From: Planctomycetaceae bacterium
GTDB lineage: Bacteria; Planctomycetota; Planctomycetia; Pirellulales; Pirellulaceae
Length of the DNA: 35,604 nucleotides
NCBI GenBank assembly: GCA_012959465.1
Contig: DUDC01000064.1
Span: forward strand, 1-35,604
Direction of reading: 5' to 3'
The notes under the pieces are model-generated. The model was not told where the DNA came from and made no database searches. It saw only the letters and a program-made list of their open reading frames with translations. Every line of letters begins with the position of its first letter. Position 1 is the first letter of the stretch. The translations under genes and the position numbers were made by a program. Positions 24,736-33,259 of the stretch are shown here, in pieces.

Positions 24736-25884
24736 TTACCGCCTAAGATTGCCCGGGTCTGTCGTTTTTTCTAGGACGTCCTCCCAGCGACGAAGGTACT
24801 TTTCTCGCCCGAATCGCTCACGGACTTCCGCTGCGGCCAGGCCTAGACGCTCCAGACGCTCGGGGTCTTTTGCCAACTGTACAATCGCTGCGGAAAATTG
24901 TGCTACATCGCCAGCCGGTACCAGGAGACCGTCGACGTTGTCGCGAATAATAGCGCGAGGTCCACTTGGACAGTCGAAGCTAATCGCTGGAATGCCTCGA
25001 GCCATACATTCGAGAAGCACGTTTGGAAAACCCTCGTAACGCGAAGGGAGCGCGAAAAATGTGGTGCGGTCGTACACCTCACCGAGGTCTCGTTGCCAGC
25101 CGTGGAATTGGACTTGGTCGCCAACATTGAGTTCATTAGCTCTCGCTTCCAATGAACCACGCAACGGTCCGTCACCGACAAGCGCCAAAGTCCAATCGGG
25201 CAGATCTCTCGCGGCTAATCCAAACGCATCGATCAGTTCAGCAACGCCCTTCTCCTCCGCCATACGGCCGATCCAAGTAATGGTCCGCGCGGCGCCACTT
25301 TGAACTCGAGGCGATGATGTGATGGCGGATTGGGGAACGGCATTCGGTATGACTTCGATTGGTACGCTCGCTAGCCAGTCACGCGCATCGCCAGCTACCT
25401 CTTCCGTCTGAACAACCAACGTCGCGGCCGTGGGATACCATCGGTGGCGTTGGCGATCCCAGAACTTACCGATCGAATGGTGGCGGTAGTCCGTTCGCTC
25501 ACATACCACGACCGGGATCTTTAGCCGGTCGGCCGCACAGAGCGTTGTGATGTTCATGCGGTCCACGAAACTGATGGCCAACTCCGCACCACTTTCTCGG
25601 AGTGCCCGCCGTATGGCGCGAACTCGCCGCCAATTGTTCCAAATTCCTTGCCAGAGTGTTTTCGATGGCCGGTCCAGGGCGAGAGCAACACGACGCACTT
25701 CCGGTGAAACATCATAGCGGTCGGATTTCGAATCCGTCATCGTTACCAGGGTTACGCAACGGCCCGCCGACACCCATGTGTTAGCCAGGTCCGCGACGAC
25801 GCGTTCCGCACCACCGCCACTAAGGGAGTGGATCAATAGAGCGATCTTGCTCGGGTCATCGGTCGGCAACGGGAGAGTCCCCAC
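24736..25884 (-). CDS. Glycosyltransferase family 4 (GT-B)
   Basis: A 382-residue retaining GT-B glycosyltransferase. The acceptor-side glycine loop is SLSGGGAERVV near residue 21. The donor domain starts at about residue 198 (RTITWIGRMAEEKGVAELI), and the E-x7-E motif is in YEGFPNVLLECMARG. Both are typical of GT4 enzymes that add hexoses or N-acetylhexosamines during lipopolysaccharide, capsule or exopolysaccharide synthesis. No membrane helix; probably peripheral on the cytoplasmic face. It is transcribed into asnB with only 4 bp between them, so the pair forms an operon. Confidence 0.92.
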   Translation of the reverse strand: MGTLPLPTDDPSKIALLIHSLSGGGAERVVADLANTWVSAGRCVTLVTMTDSKSDRYDVSPEVRRVALALDRPSKTLWQGIWNNWRRVRAIRRALRESGAELAISFVDRMNITTLCAADRLKIPVVVCERTDYRHHSIGKFWDRQRHRWYPTAATLVVQTEEVAGDARDWLASVPIEVIPNAVPQSAITSSPRVQSGAARTITWIGRMAEEKGVAELIDAFGLAARDLPDWTLALVGDGPLRGSLEARANELNVGDQVQFHGWQRDLGEVYDRTTFFALPSRYEGFPNVLLECMARGIPAISFDCPSGPRAIIRDNVDGLLVPAGDVAQFSAAIVQLAKDPERLERLGLAAAEVRERFGREKYLRRWEDVLEKTTDPGNLRR

Positions 25885-25997
25885 GCAGGAAATCGTACTC
25901 GATTCGTCTGAACAACGATTCGGTTGTTTAATAGTCTAGCTTCCCAGAAACGAATGGTCTGCGGCCACTGAACTTTCGGAGATCCTCAGTCGACAAC

Positions 25998-26025
25998 TCA
26001 GCCCGCACGCGTTAACGTCCGGTTC
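25998..26025. repeat. Dispersed repeat family A, second copy
   Basis: TCAGCCCGCACGCGTTAACG followed by TCCGGTTC matches the copy at 22770-22798 except for a few bases. It lies 34 bp beyond the stop codon of the minus-strand sulfatase gene. The stem is weaker here than at 22774-22794. Confidence 0.7.
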
Positions 26026-26059
26026 ATGCCATAAAGAGATCGCTTTTTTTCGCATTGAA

Positions 26060-27466
26060 TCACATCGGTGCAATCCTGATTGAGCCAACATCGGTGGATT
26101 TCAGCACATGATCGTTGAACGATCGCCAGATCAACTCGGCCTTGACCTGTTGGTGTTCAGGGGATTCCCACAGATCCTCGAATTCCCACGGATCCTCGCT
26201 CAAGTCGTACAACTCTCCCTGGCCGTGATCGTGATAGATCGACAATTTGTACCGCGCGTCGCGGTACATGGTAGCGAACGTGCCCGTACCGCCAGTGAAG
26301 TGCTTGTCTAGTGCGTCAAAGTATTCACACCGCACGTGATCTCGCCAATGGTCCGGCGAACTGTCACCTCTCAAAATGGGGAGCAGACTTCGCCCTTGAA
26401 AATAATCCGGCATTTGAACGCCAGCCAATTCCAACATCGTAGCCGACATATCGAGCAATTCGACTAACGCGTCGCTGCGGAGATTTTCCGCCACGTGTCC
26501 TGGCCAACTGAAAATTAATGGCACTCGTACCAGGCCCTCATAAAATCGGCAGCCCTTAAACATCAGCCCATGATCACCCAACATTTCACCATGGTCACTA
26601 GTAAAGACAATAGCGGTGTTGGCACGTTGGCCCGTTTCATCGAGCCACGACAATATCCTGGCGAATTGATCGTCGATCTGAGCGATCATCGCGTAGTACA
26701 ACGCTTGAATTTGAAACGCTTCGTGCTCCGCTGGCGATCGTACATCGTCTTGAAAGTCGACCGAGGCGAATTTTTTCTGTTTAGCGATATCCGTCGACCG
26801 AAAATGAGGACCAGGCATGTCCTCTGCTCGAAACCGCTCGGCATACGACCTCGGAGGAATGAAGGGAGGATGCGGGTCGTAAACATTGATGTTCAACAGC
26901 CACGGACTACTCGAATCCAACTGTTGATTGAGGAATTCCAATGCCATTTCGGTGGCCCATGTCGTCTGATGGAGCGACGTTGGTACGCGATCCTCACTTT
27001 CTCGAAGTTCGTCCAGGTCTCCGCCGAGATCTCGCACCCAGTCCGCGTAGTCGTGTCCCTCGGACCAGTCATCGCGCGGCGCGTGACTGAATCGCCAATA
27101 AGAAAACCCATCGTCCAACCGCGGTTCCGTCCGGTGCCCTGAGCTTTGTAAATGAAACTTGCCGATCATTCCGCATGTATATCCGACCTGCTGTATCAAC
27201 TTGGTGATTAACGGCGGAAAACCCGGAAACGATTCGTTACCATTTCGAGTGTTGTGAACCCGAGTCGGGTAGAGACCTGTCATGAAACTAGATCGACTCG
27301 GCGTACAGATCGGACTCTGACAATACGCGTGAGTGAACGCCGTGCCACTCTGGACAAGTCCATCAATGGCCGGCGTGTGGACGTAGTCGTTCCCGAGCGA
27401 AGCGATTGTGTCGAATCGCTGTTGGTCTGTGCAGTACCAGAGGATATTCGGTCGTTGCTCTGTCAT
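26060..27466 (-). CDS. Sulfatase without an obvious signal peptide
   Basis: A 468-residue type I sulfatase. The formylglycine motif is CTPSR at residues 54-58 (IICxP context: CQSPICTPSRSSFMTG), and TDQQRFDT near residue 13 supplies the metal-binding Asp in place of the more common DDQG. Further motifs are FTSDHGEMLGDHG, the metal/sulfate-binding late motif, and KGCRFYEGLVRVPLIF. The N-terminus (MTEQRPNILWYCTDQQ) starts directly in the catalytic domain, so export by Sec or Tat is not apparent. Either the protein is cytoplasmic or the start lies upstream with an unusual codon; no signal-like upstream extension is visible. Substrate unknown. The promoter region holds a G-quadruplex motif and a palindrome. 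Confidence 0.94.
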   Translation of the reverse strand: MTEQRPNILWYCTDQQRFDTIASLGNDYVHTPAIDGLVQSGTAFTHAYCQSPICTPSRSSFMTGLYPTRVHNTRNGNESFPGFPPLITKLIQQVGYTCGMIGKFHLQSSGHRTEPRLDDGFSYWRFSHAPRDDWSEGHDYADWVRDLGGDLDELRESEDRVPTSLHQTTWATEMALEFLNQQLDSSSPWLLNINVYDPHPPFIPPRSYAERFRAEDMPGPHFRSTDIAKQKKFASVDFQDDVRSPAEHEAFQIQALYYAMIAQIDDQFARILSWLDETGQRANTAIVFTSDHGEMLGDHGLMFKGCRFYEGLVRVPLIFSWPGHVAENLRSDALVELLDMSATMLELAGVQMPDYFQGRSLLPILRGDSSPDHWRDHVRCEYFDALDKHFTGGTGTFATMYRDARYKLSIYHDHGQGELYDLSEDPWEFEDLWESPEHQQVKAELIWRSFNDHVLKSTDVGSIRIAPM

Positions 27467-27530
27467 TTTGTTACCGTTGCACGACTCAAACCGTATATCG
27501 ATGAGCGGCGATTCGAGTAGCGAGAGAGAA

Positions 27531-27550
27531 GGGGCGAGGGCGAGGGAGGG
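27531..27550 (+). promoter_or_regulatory. G-quadruplex motif upstream of the sulfatase gene
   Basis: GGGGCGAGGGCGAGGGAGGG has four G-runs of at least three with loops of 3, 3 and 1 base, the standard four-tract quadruplex pattern. It is on the strand opposite to the sulfatase coding strand, 65-84 bp upstream of its ATG, within a 30-bp purine tract. Confidence 0.6.
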
Positions 27551-27574
27551 CGATTCAAACTGCGATTCACTGTT

Positions 27575-27586
27575 TAAACGCGTTTA
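27575..27586. promoter_or_regulatory. 12-bp perfect palindrome, LacI/GalR-like operator candidate
   Basis: TAAACGCGTTTA is a perfect 12-bp palindrome inside TGTTTAAACGCGTTTACA, 109 bp upstream of the sulfatase start. Central CG with flanking AAA/TTT is the general form of LacI/GalR-family operators, which often control sugar-catabolic genes. No such regulator gene is in the window. Confidence 0.45.
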
Positions 27587-27602
27587 CACGAAATAACTCG
27601 AT

Positions 27603-29057
27603 CTACGATAGAATCTCATGAACGACTCGAGCTTTGAGCTGGTGAGTTAGTTTCTCTTCCAACCCGTTCCGCGCGAAGGCCAGGTCTCGATAGTTCAGAC
27701 CGAGGAGATGCAGGATGGTGGCGTGCCAGTCTTGAATACTCACGCGGTTCTGTACGGACGCATATCCGATATCATCCGTCTTCCCATAGACGACTCCCGG
27801 TTTCGCTCCGCCGCCAGCCATCCAACTGGTAAAACCATAGGGTCCGTGGTCGCGACCGGCCTTCTTGTCGCCCTTTGATTGAACCTGGGCCATCGGTAGC
27901 CGCCCAAACTCACCGCCCCACAATACGAGTGTCGAATCGAGCAATCCTCGTTGACGAAGGTCTCTGAGTAGGCCGGCAACCGGTTTGTCCGTGGCATCAC
28001 AGGCTGTCCTCAGTGACGTGACGATGCCGCGGTGATTGTCCCAGACCTGCCCCTTGGTGTAGAGCTGAACGAACCGCACGCCGCGCTCGATCAATCGTCT
28101 GGCCAATAGGCATCGCCGCCCGTAACTATCGGTCGTTTTCTCACCGATGCCGTACATCGCCAGTGTTTCCGGTGTCTCTCGCGTGGTGTCCAGCGAATCG
28201 GCCGCCTCCAATTGCATTCGCGCGGCCATCTCATAATTGCTGATTCGCGCGTCGAGCATCGCTTGACCTGGTCGGCGTGTACGGTGCATGGCGTCCAGTC
28301 GTCGCTGCAAACGACGTTTGGCATCAGTAACGCGGTTGGGCTCGTCGTAATCGGGTTCGAGGTTCAACAACGGTGCCCCGGCCGAACGCATGGGCGTTCC
28401 TTGATACAAGGGAGGCAGGTAGCCGCTCACCCAATTCTCAACACCGTTGGTCGGCAACCGATTTGCGGGATCTGCCAAAACAACGTACGCGGGTAAGTCC
28501 TGATTCACCGAACCCAAACCGTAAACGATCCACGACCCAAAGACAGGGTGGCCAGGAAAAGTCTGGCCAGACTGCATTTTATAGATCGCAGGTTCGTGGT
28601 TTGGGTGCACATTGTACATCGAGCGAATGATCGCCAAGGAATCGACTTCGCGGGCAATATGAGGTAGCAGCTCGGAAACCCACGCACCGGACTGACCGTG
28701 ACGCGAGAACCGAAACGGGCTCTTCATCAATGTCCCACGTCGGTCGTTTTCGAACAGAGCGCCAGCCGTGAGACTGCGAGGTGGCGACTTGCCGTCGTAC
28801 TTTTCAAGCGCCGGTTTCGGGTCGAACAAATCCACCTGACTCGGACCGCCCTGCATACAAAGATGGATCACCGATTTCGCTCGCGGCGCAAAATGCGTTG
28901 CCTTCGGTCGAAGATCGAACGGCTTGGACGCACTTTCATGAGTCGCGGCGGCGGCCGTTTTCGTCAGTAGATGGGCCAATGCCAGGCCGTAGATTCCATC
29001 ACCAACTCGGTCGAAGAACCTTCGCCGCGTCAGATCTCGGGTCAGATCTCGGGTCAT
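27603..29057 (-). CDS. DUF1501 family protein, Tat-exported
   Basis: A 484-residue DUF1501 protein, a family related to the alkaline phosphatase/sulfatase fold and nearly always encoded next to PSCyt/DUF1553 genes in planctomycetes. The N-terminus has a Tat motif (TRRRFFDRVG) followed by a hydrophobic stretch. Family motifs are AKSVIHLCMQGGPSQVDLFD, RFSRHGQSGAWVSELLPH, RGVRFVQLYTKGQVWDNH, LVLWGGEFGR and DHGPYGFTSWMAGGG, with conserved His and Asp residues that may bind metal. A strong ribosome site (GGAAGGAG) precedes the ATG. The first codons carry a 12-bp tandem duplication. The molecular function of the family is not established. It follows the PSCyt gene by 24 bp, in one operon. Confidence 0.95.
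   Translation of the reverse strand: MTRDLTRDLTRRRFFDRVGDGIYGLALAHLLTKTAAAATHESASKPFDLRPKATHFAPRAKSVIHLCMQGGPSQVDLFDPKPALEKYDGKSPPRSLTAGALFENDRRGTLMKSPFRFSRHGQSGAWVSELLPHIAREVDSLAIIRSMYNVHPNHEPAIYKMQSGQTFPGHPVFGSWIVYGLGSVNQDLPAYVVLADPANRLPTNGVENWVSGYLPPLYQGTPMRSAGAPLLNLEPDYDEPNRVTDAKRRLQRRLDAMHRTRRPGQAMLDARISNYEMAARMQLEAADSLDTTRETPETLAMYGIGEKTTDSYGRRCLLARRLIERGVRFVQLYTKGQVWDNHRGIVTSLRTACDATDKPVAGLLRDLRQRGLLDSTLVLWGGEFGRLPMAQVQSKGDKKAGRDHGPYGFTSWMAGGGAKPGVVYGKTDDIGYASVQNRVSIQDWHATILHLLGLNYRDLAFARNGLEEKLTHQLKARVVHEILS
29031..29054 (-). repeat. 12-bp tandem duplication in the first codons of the DUF1501 gene
   Basis: CAGATCTCGGGT occurs twice without a gap (29031-29042 and 29043-29054), directly after the start codon, so the protein begins MTRDLTRDLTRRRF. 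It repeats TRDL in front of the Tat twin-arginine motif and keeps the frame. Confidence 0.9.
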
Positions 29058-29081
29058 AGTCGATTCAACTTCTCCTTCCGG

Positions 29082-31901
29082 CTAGTCGACAAAGAGAGCG
29101 TCTGCGGTATTCAACAATGTGTGGCAAAAAGCGGCCAATGCCGAGTCGACGCCCGCATCCATTGGCTTCGACGGTTCGGTTGCCGATTCACGCCACTGCT
29201 GTTCCAACTCTGCCAAAGCGGACAGCGCAAGGATCCTCTCCTCGTCATTTGGTAATCGACTCAAAAGCCGCAACCAGACTTCGTCGACCTGCGCAGCACG
29301 CTCGGAACCCGCCGCTAACGCTGTCTGGCGCGCAAACGATTGAGCAGCCTCGTAGACCATCTTGCTGTTCCAAAGATACAACGGCTGTGAAACAACCGTC
29401 GAATCCACTCGAGTGACGCAATTTGGGTTCATTTGCGGCAGATCGAACGTCTCCAAGACTGTCGGCATTTCTTTGCGACGGTGCCGCACGTAGACACTCC
29501 GACGACGACCAGTGGCAAGTAATGTTGAGCTCACGAGTCCGTCTTTTCGAACGGTTACCGGATCTGGTGGGCCAAATGCTCGCAGTGACAATTCGCCCGC
29601 AACCTGCAGGATCGTGTCGCGAACCTCTTCGGCACTCAACCGTCGCAGAGGCATCCTCGAGACCAAGCGGTTATCGGGATCGCGAGCCAAATGCTCTTTT
29701 GTCACTTTGGAGGATTGCCGATAGGCAGTCGTAGTGACAATCAAGCGATGAAGCCGCTTGAGGCTCCAACCGTGAGCCTGTAAATCGGCGGCCAACCAAT
29801 CGAGCAACTCGGGGTGGGTTGGCAGCGTACCGAGTTTGCCAAAATTGTCGACACTCTTGACAATCCCGGATCCAAAATGGTGATGCCAAACTCGGTTGAC
29901 AATCACGCGGGCGACGAGCGGATTGTCGTCGTGAACTAACCATCGTGCCAATGCGGCGCGGCGACCGGTCTTCGCTTGACGGTGCTCAGGTGGTTGTACT
30001 TGGAATGGTGCCGACCGGATCGATAGAGCGCGAGGGATTCCAGAGGCAACAAGTTGAGATGGTTGAGTTTCATCGCCGCGTCGGTAGACATACGTCGGCG
30101 ATGGTCGACCTCTATCCCACAACGCGCGAATCTTGGAAAGCTGGCGACGTTCCGCCTCGAGTTTCTCGACTTTTTTCTTTAGATCAGCCGCCCGCTTTTG
30201 GTCCTTTTTCTTACGATTTTCATCGCTCTCGCTCTGCTCGTTCTTGTCTTCTGTTGATTCACTCTCGAAAGCGGCTCGGACCGCTACGATCTGCTCGGCA
30301 ATTCGTTCGTTGTGTGATGCGACTTGCACACGTTCTTCGGCAGAACAGACTTGCAAGTAGCGTTGTTTAGATTTTTCCCATTGGTTGTTAAATGGCTGCG
30401 GCACCATCCAATCGTATTCGTCGTACGCACCGCGAAAAATTGCCGCGATTTGATAATACTCGCGTTGTGATATCGGGTCGTACTTATGGCTGTGGCATCG
30501 AGCGCACGACAAGGTCAAGCCAAGTACGCCACGTCCCAGAATGTCAATTTCGTCAGCGATCACTTCCACGCGGTCACTAAACTGGTTGACCGGATTAGCC
30601 GATGTGCCGTCCGGCGCCATTCGCAGAAAACCTGTGGCGATCAGTTTCTCGATGGTCGCTTCATCGGCCGGAAGCTGCTGGTCGTAATCGACCATTTCGT
30701 CGCCAGCAATCTGCTCAAACAAAAAGTCGCTGTAGGGTTTGTCTTCATTCCAAGCGCGGATGACATAGTCCCGGTATCGCCAAGCCCATGGTCGAATCGT
30801 GTCGGCGCTGCGCTTCCCCTCTGAATCCGCATACCCGGCAAGGTCTAACCAGTGCCGCCCCCAGCGTTCTCCGTACCTTGGCGATGCAAGCAACCGATCG
30901 ACCATTCGTTGATACGCGTCAGGACGCTTGTCCGCCAGAAAGAGTCGCACATCCGCGGGGGCTGGCGGTAATCCCAGCAAGTCATAAGAGAGACGACGAA
31001 GGAGAGTAGCCTTGTCGGCCGGCGGCGAGAATTGCAGGCCTTTGCCGACCAGTTTTCTGGCCAAGAAACGATCGATGGGGTTCGAATCAACCTGCCCATA
31101 TGACGATTCCGGAATCTCTGGCGTACGGATTGGTCGGAACGACCAAAACACTTCGGCGTCAGCGTTCGGCGAATCGGGATGCAATTCGGGCGCGGGAGTT
31201 TCAATGACCGTCGCTCCGGAATTGATCCACTCGATCACTACTCGGAGTTCGTCCTCGCGCATCGGTTCGATGCCAGCCTGTCCCAAATCTGCGGTTGGCG
31301 GGCAGAGTTTTTCTTCCACCCGGCGAATCATCAGGCTCTTTGTGGCGTCGCCAATGACCATCGCCGGACCTGACTCGCCACCTCGTAGCATGTTGGCACG
31401 AGTGCGCAAGTCCAGATCGCCCTGTTGGTATTCACCGCCATGGCACGCGGTACAGCGTCGCCACATCAAAGGCGTGACCGCATGCTGGTCTAGGCTGTTG
31501 GAGCCAATTCGCAGATCTTTGCCGGCTGCTACCCACTGCCGCAACCATCGCTTTTCGTCCGTCGTCAGCGCGGGCTCACCCTCGGGCGGCATGGTGTTGT
31601 CTTCGATGTACTCGACAAACAGACTTTCGTCCGGGTTGCCAGGAACAACAACCGGTCCCGATTCTCCACCGCGCATCATCGCTTGGGGAGTACTCAGGTC
31701 CAACTCTGCCTTATTCTCTTCCGACCCATGACACTTGCCGCACTTAGCCGTTAGCACGGGTGCGATCTTCTCTCGATAAAGACGAGACGATTCCTGCTCA
31801 CTCGCACGGGTGTCCGCCAACACCGTGCTAACAATGCAGATCAAAACAAGTGACAAAGGCCTTTGCCACCTCTTCAGTATCAGGGAAGGGAAGGACCACA
31901 T
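29082..31901 (-). CDS. PSCyt1-PSCyt2-PSD1 (DUF1549/DUF1553) planctomycete cytochrome-type protein
   Basis: A 939-residue exported protein. I start it at ATG 31901, which gives a signal peptide ([18 protein letters not shown]); the frame continues up to a TTG at 32054 with no signal. Three CXXCH haem-binding motifs are visible: CGKCH (54-58), CTACH (150-154) and CARCH (466-470). The first two lie in duplicated PSCyt1 modules (each with an [16 protein letters not shown] sequence). The PSCyt2 (DUF1549) domain covers about 275-480 ([30 protein letters not shown]). A Lys/Glu-rich coiled coil is near 570-620, and PSD1 (DUF1553) covers the rest ([34 protein letters not shown]). Members may carry electrons in the periplasm; the role is not established. 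Confidence 0.95.
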   Translation of the reverse strand: MWSFPSLILKRWQRPLSLVLICIVSTVLADTRASEQESSRLYREKIAPVLTAKCGKCHGSEENKAELDLSTPQAMMRGGESGPVVVPGNPDESLFVEYIEDNTMPPEGEPALTTDEKRWLRQWVAAGKDLRIGSNSLDQHAVTPLMWRRCTACHGGEYQQGDLDLRTRANMLRGGESGPAMVIGDATKSLMIRRVEEKLCPPTADLGQAGIEPMREDELRVVIEWINSGATVIETPAPELHPDSPNADAEVFWSFRPIRTPEIPESSYGQVDSNPIDRFLARKLVGKGLQFSPPADKATLLRRLSYDLLGLPPAPADVRLFLADKRPDAYQRMVDRLLASPRYGERWGRHWLDLAGYADSEGKRSADTIRPWAWRYRDYVIRAWNEDKPYSDFLFEQIAGDEMVDYDQQLPADEATIEKLIATGFLRMAPDGTSANPVNQFSDRVEVIADEIDILGRGVLGLTLSCARCHSHKYDPISQREYYQIAAIFRGAYDEYDWMVPQPFNNQWEKSKQRYLQVCSAEERVQVASHNERIAEQIVAVRAAFESESTEDKNEQSESDENRKKKDQKRAADLKKKVEKLEAERRQLSKIRALWDRGRPSPTYVYRRGDETQPSQLVASGIPRALSIRSAPFQVQPPEHRQAKTGRRAALARWLVHDDNPLVARVIVNRVWHHHFGSGIVKSVDNFGKLGTLPTHPELLDWLAADLQAHGWSLKRLHRLIVTTTAYRQSSKVTKEHLARDPDNRLVSRMPLRRLSAEEVRDTILQVAGELSLRAFGPPDPVTVRKDGLVSSTLLATGRRRSVYVRHRRKEMPTVLETFDLPQMNPNCVTRVDSTVVSQPLYLWNSKMVYEAAQSFARQTALAAGSERAAQVDEVWLRLLSRLPNDEERILALSALAELEQQWRESATEPSKPMDAGVDSALAAFCHTLLNTADALFVD

Positions 31902-32050
31902 GGTGTTATGGTAAGCGGACCGTACGCAGGATGCAATTGAAGTGTCCTCGCCGACCAGATCGCATCGCGTGGTACCCGACCGTCGAAAAACCGAAGGGTA
32001 AGCGGGGAAATGATTTGCGACACTCGCCTCGATTTCTAGGGCAAATCGGT

Positions 32051-33082
32051 TCAATCGGACTCGTGAAAGATCTCGACAAGCAGTTCCATGCCATCCTCCG
32101 ATGTGTCGGCAACGGCTTCAAAGTCGACGTCCATCCAGCGAAGGTCACCCTGCGGGTAAAGTCGACTCTTTGTCGACCCGTCAAGCACGGGAAACTGAGC
32201 ACTGGCACCTTCAGCCAACAAACGCTCCGTCGTGTCCGAAATCAGAAAATCGATGAGCCGCTTACCCTGCTTTGGATTGGGACCACCACGGATCAGCGCG
32301 ACCGTGTTGGGGATGAACAAGGTACCGATCCCCTCGGTATGCTGATCGGGAAACACGATAACGACTGGCGCCCCCTGCTCCATTTCAACGATTGCATCAT
32401 CGGTATCAGTAAGACCAAAGGCAACCTGGCCCCGTGCCACAGCGAGCGCCACCTGCTTGTTGCCGTCGACCATAATTGCATTGCGGCGGAGTTCGGTAAA
32501 GAACTGCTGACTCCGCTCCTGTCCCCATTGCTGAAAGAGAACTAAGAAGTGAGTCTTGGTAGTGCCGAAGAACGGGCGGGCGAAAGCTGTCTGCTGACGC
32601 CAGCGCGGGTCGGCCAGATCCCGTATCGATGTCGGGCGATCGGCAGCCACGGGAAGGAGCTCGGTGTTCACCAACAGCACGCGGGCGCGGGCTGCAAATC
32701 CTGTCCAGCTGTCCGTTTGAGAACGATAACCTTCACGGACCCGCTCGGCAGTGGGCACGCGGTAGGGTTGTAACAGCCCTTCACGTTCCAGCAATATTGT
32801 ATGCAGGATCTCATTGTTCCAGAACACATCGCAACGAGGCCGAGACTTTTCTTGACGAATGCGCTGGAACAACCCGACCGTCTTCGTTGACTCGGCATCG
32901 TAGACCGGCAGTGGTTTAAGACCGGACCCTGTCGTAAATTGCTCGATGATTGGTGCCGAAAATTCACTGTCCAACGCGGTGTAGACGACCACCTCCTGTT
33001 GTGTGGACGACCAGCAACCCATAACGCAGATTAAAATAAGGCCCAATGGCAAGAGAATGAAACGTGAGCCGTGATGTGTCAT
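32051..33082 (-). CDS. Orphan ABC-transporter substrate-binding lipoprotein (FbpA/FutA-like)
   Basis: A 343-residue periplasmic binding protein of the iron(III)/family-1 solute-binding type. ATG 33082 has AGGAG 5 bases upstream, and the N-terminus is a lipoprotein signal with lipobox VMGC (Cys23). The start of the mature domain, VVVYTALDSEFSAPIIEQF, and CDVFWNNEILHTILLEREGLL are characteristic of the FbpA/FutA/AfuA branch. In iron-binding members a Tyr-Tyr pair follows the GxxxxGFTN segment; here the corresponding place reads VAFGLTDTDDAIVE, so the ligand may not be iron. No permease or ATPase gene is adjacent. It is divergent from the HEXXH peptidase gene and precedes the PSCyt gene. Confidence 0.88.
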   Translation of the reverse strand: MTHHGSRFILLPLGLILICVMGCWSSTQQEVVVYTALDSEFSAPIIEQFTTGSGLKPLPVYDAESTKTVGLFQRIRQEKSRPRCDVFWNNEILHTILLEREGLLQPYRVPTAERVREGYRSQTDSWTGFAARARVLLVNTELLPVAADRPTSIRDLADPRWRQQTAFARPFFGTTKTHFLVLFQQWGQERSQQFFTELRRNAIMVDGNKQVALAVARGQVAFGLTDTDDAIVEMEQGAPVVIVFPDQHTEGIGTLFIPNTVALIRGGPNPKQGKRLIDFLISDTTERLLAEGASAQFPVLDGSTKSRLYPQGDLRWMDVDFEAVADTSEDGMELLVEIFHESD

Positions 33083-33259
33083 GAACGCTCCTCGCTTCAC
33101 TCGTTTTCGATCGCTGATCAAGTTTTACCTCTGTCCCTCTTCAAGGTAAGATAGAGTGGGAACGCCAATGCGTCGACTATCCGATATTGGATCCCAAAGG
33201 CGATCCGCTTCCTCGCCTGTCCGAGGTTGCTGCGGCCCAAGAGTTTAAGGGAACGGTTA

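Noticed and set aside
31012..31731. A 239-codon plus-strand frame inside the PSCyt gene
   Set aside because: It is antisense to a protein with three CXXCH motifs; no start signal or family pattern of its own.
31902..32054. Longer PSCyt protein from a TTG at 32054, overlapping the binding-protein stop
   Set aside because: The extension looks unlike a signal peptide and would bury the good signal sequence that begins at 31901.
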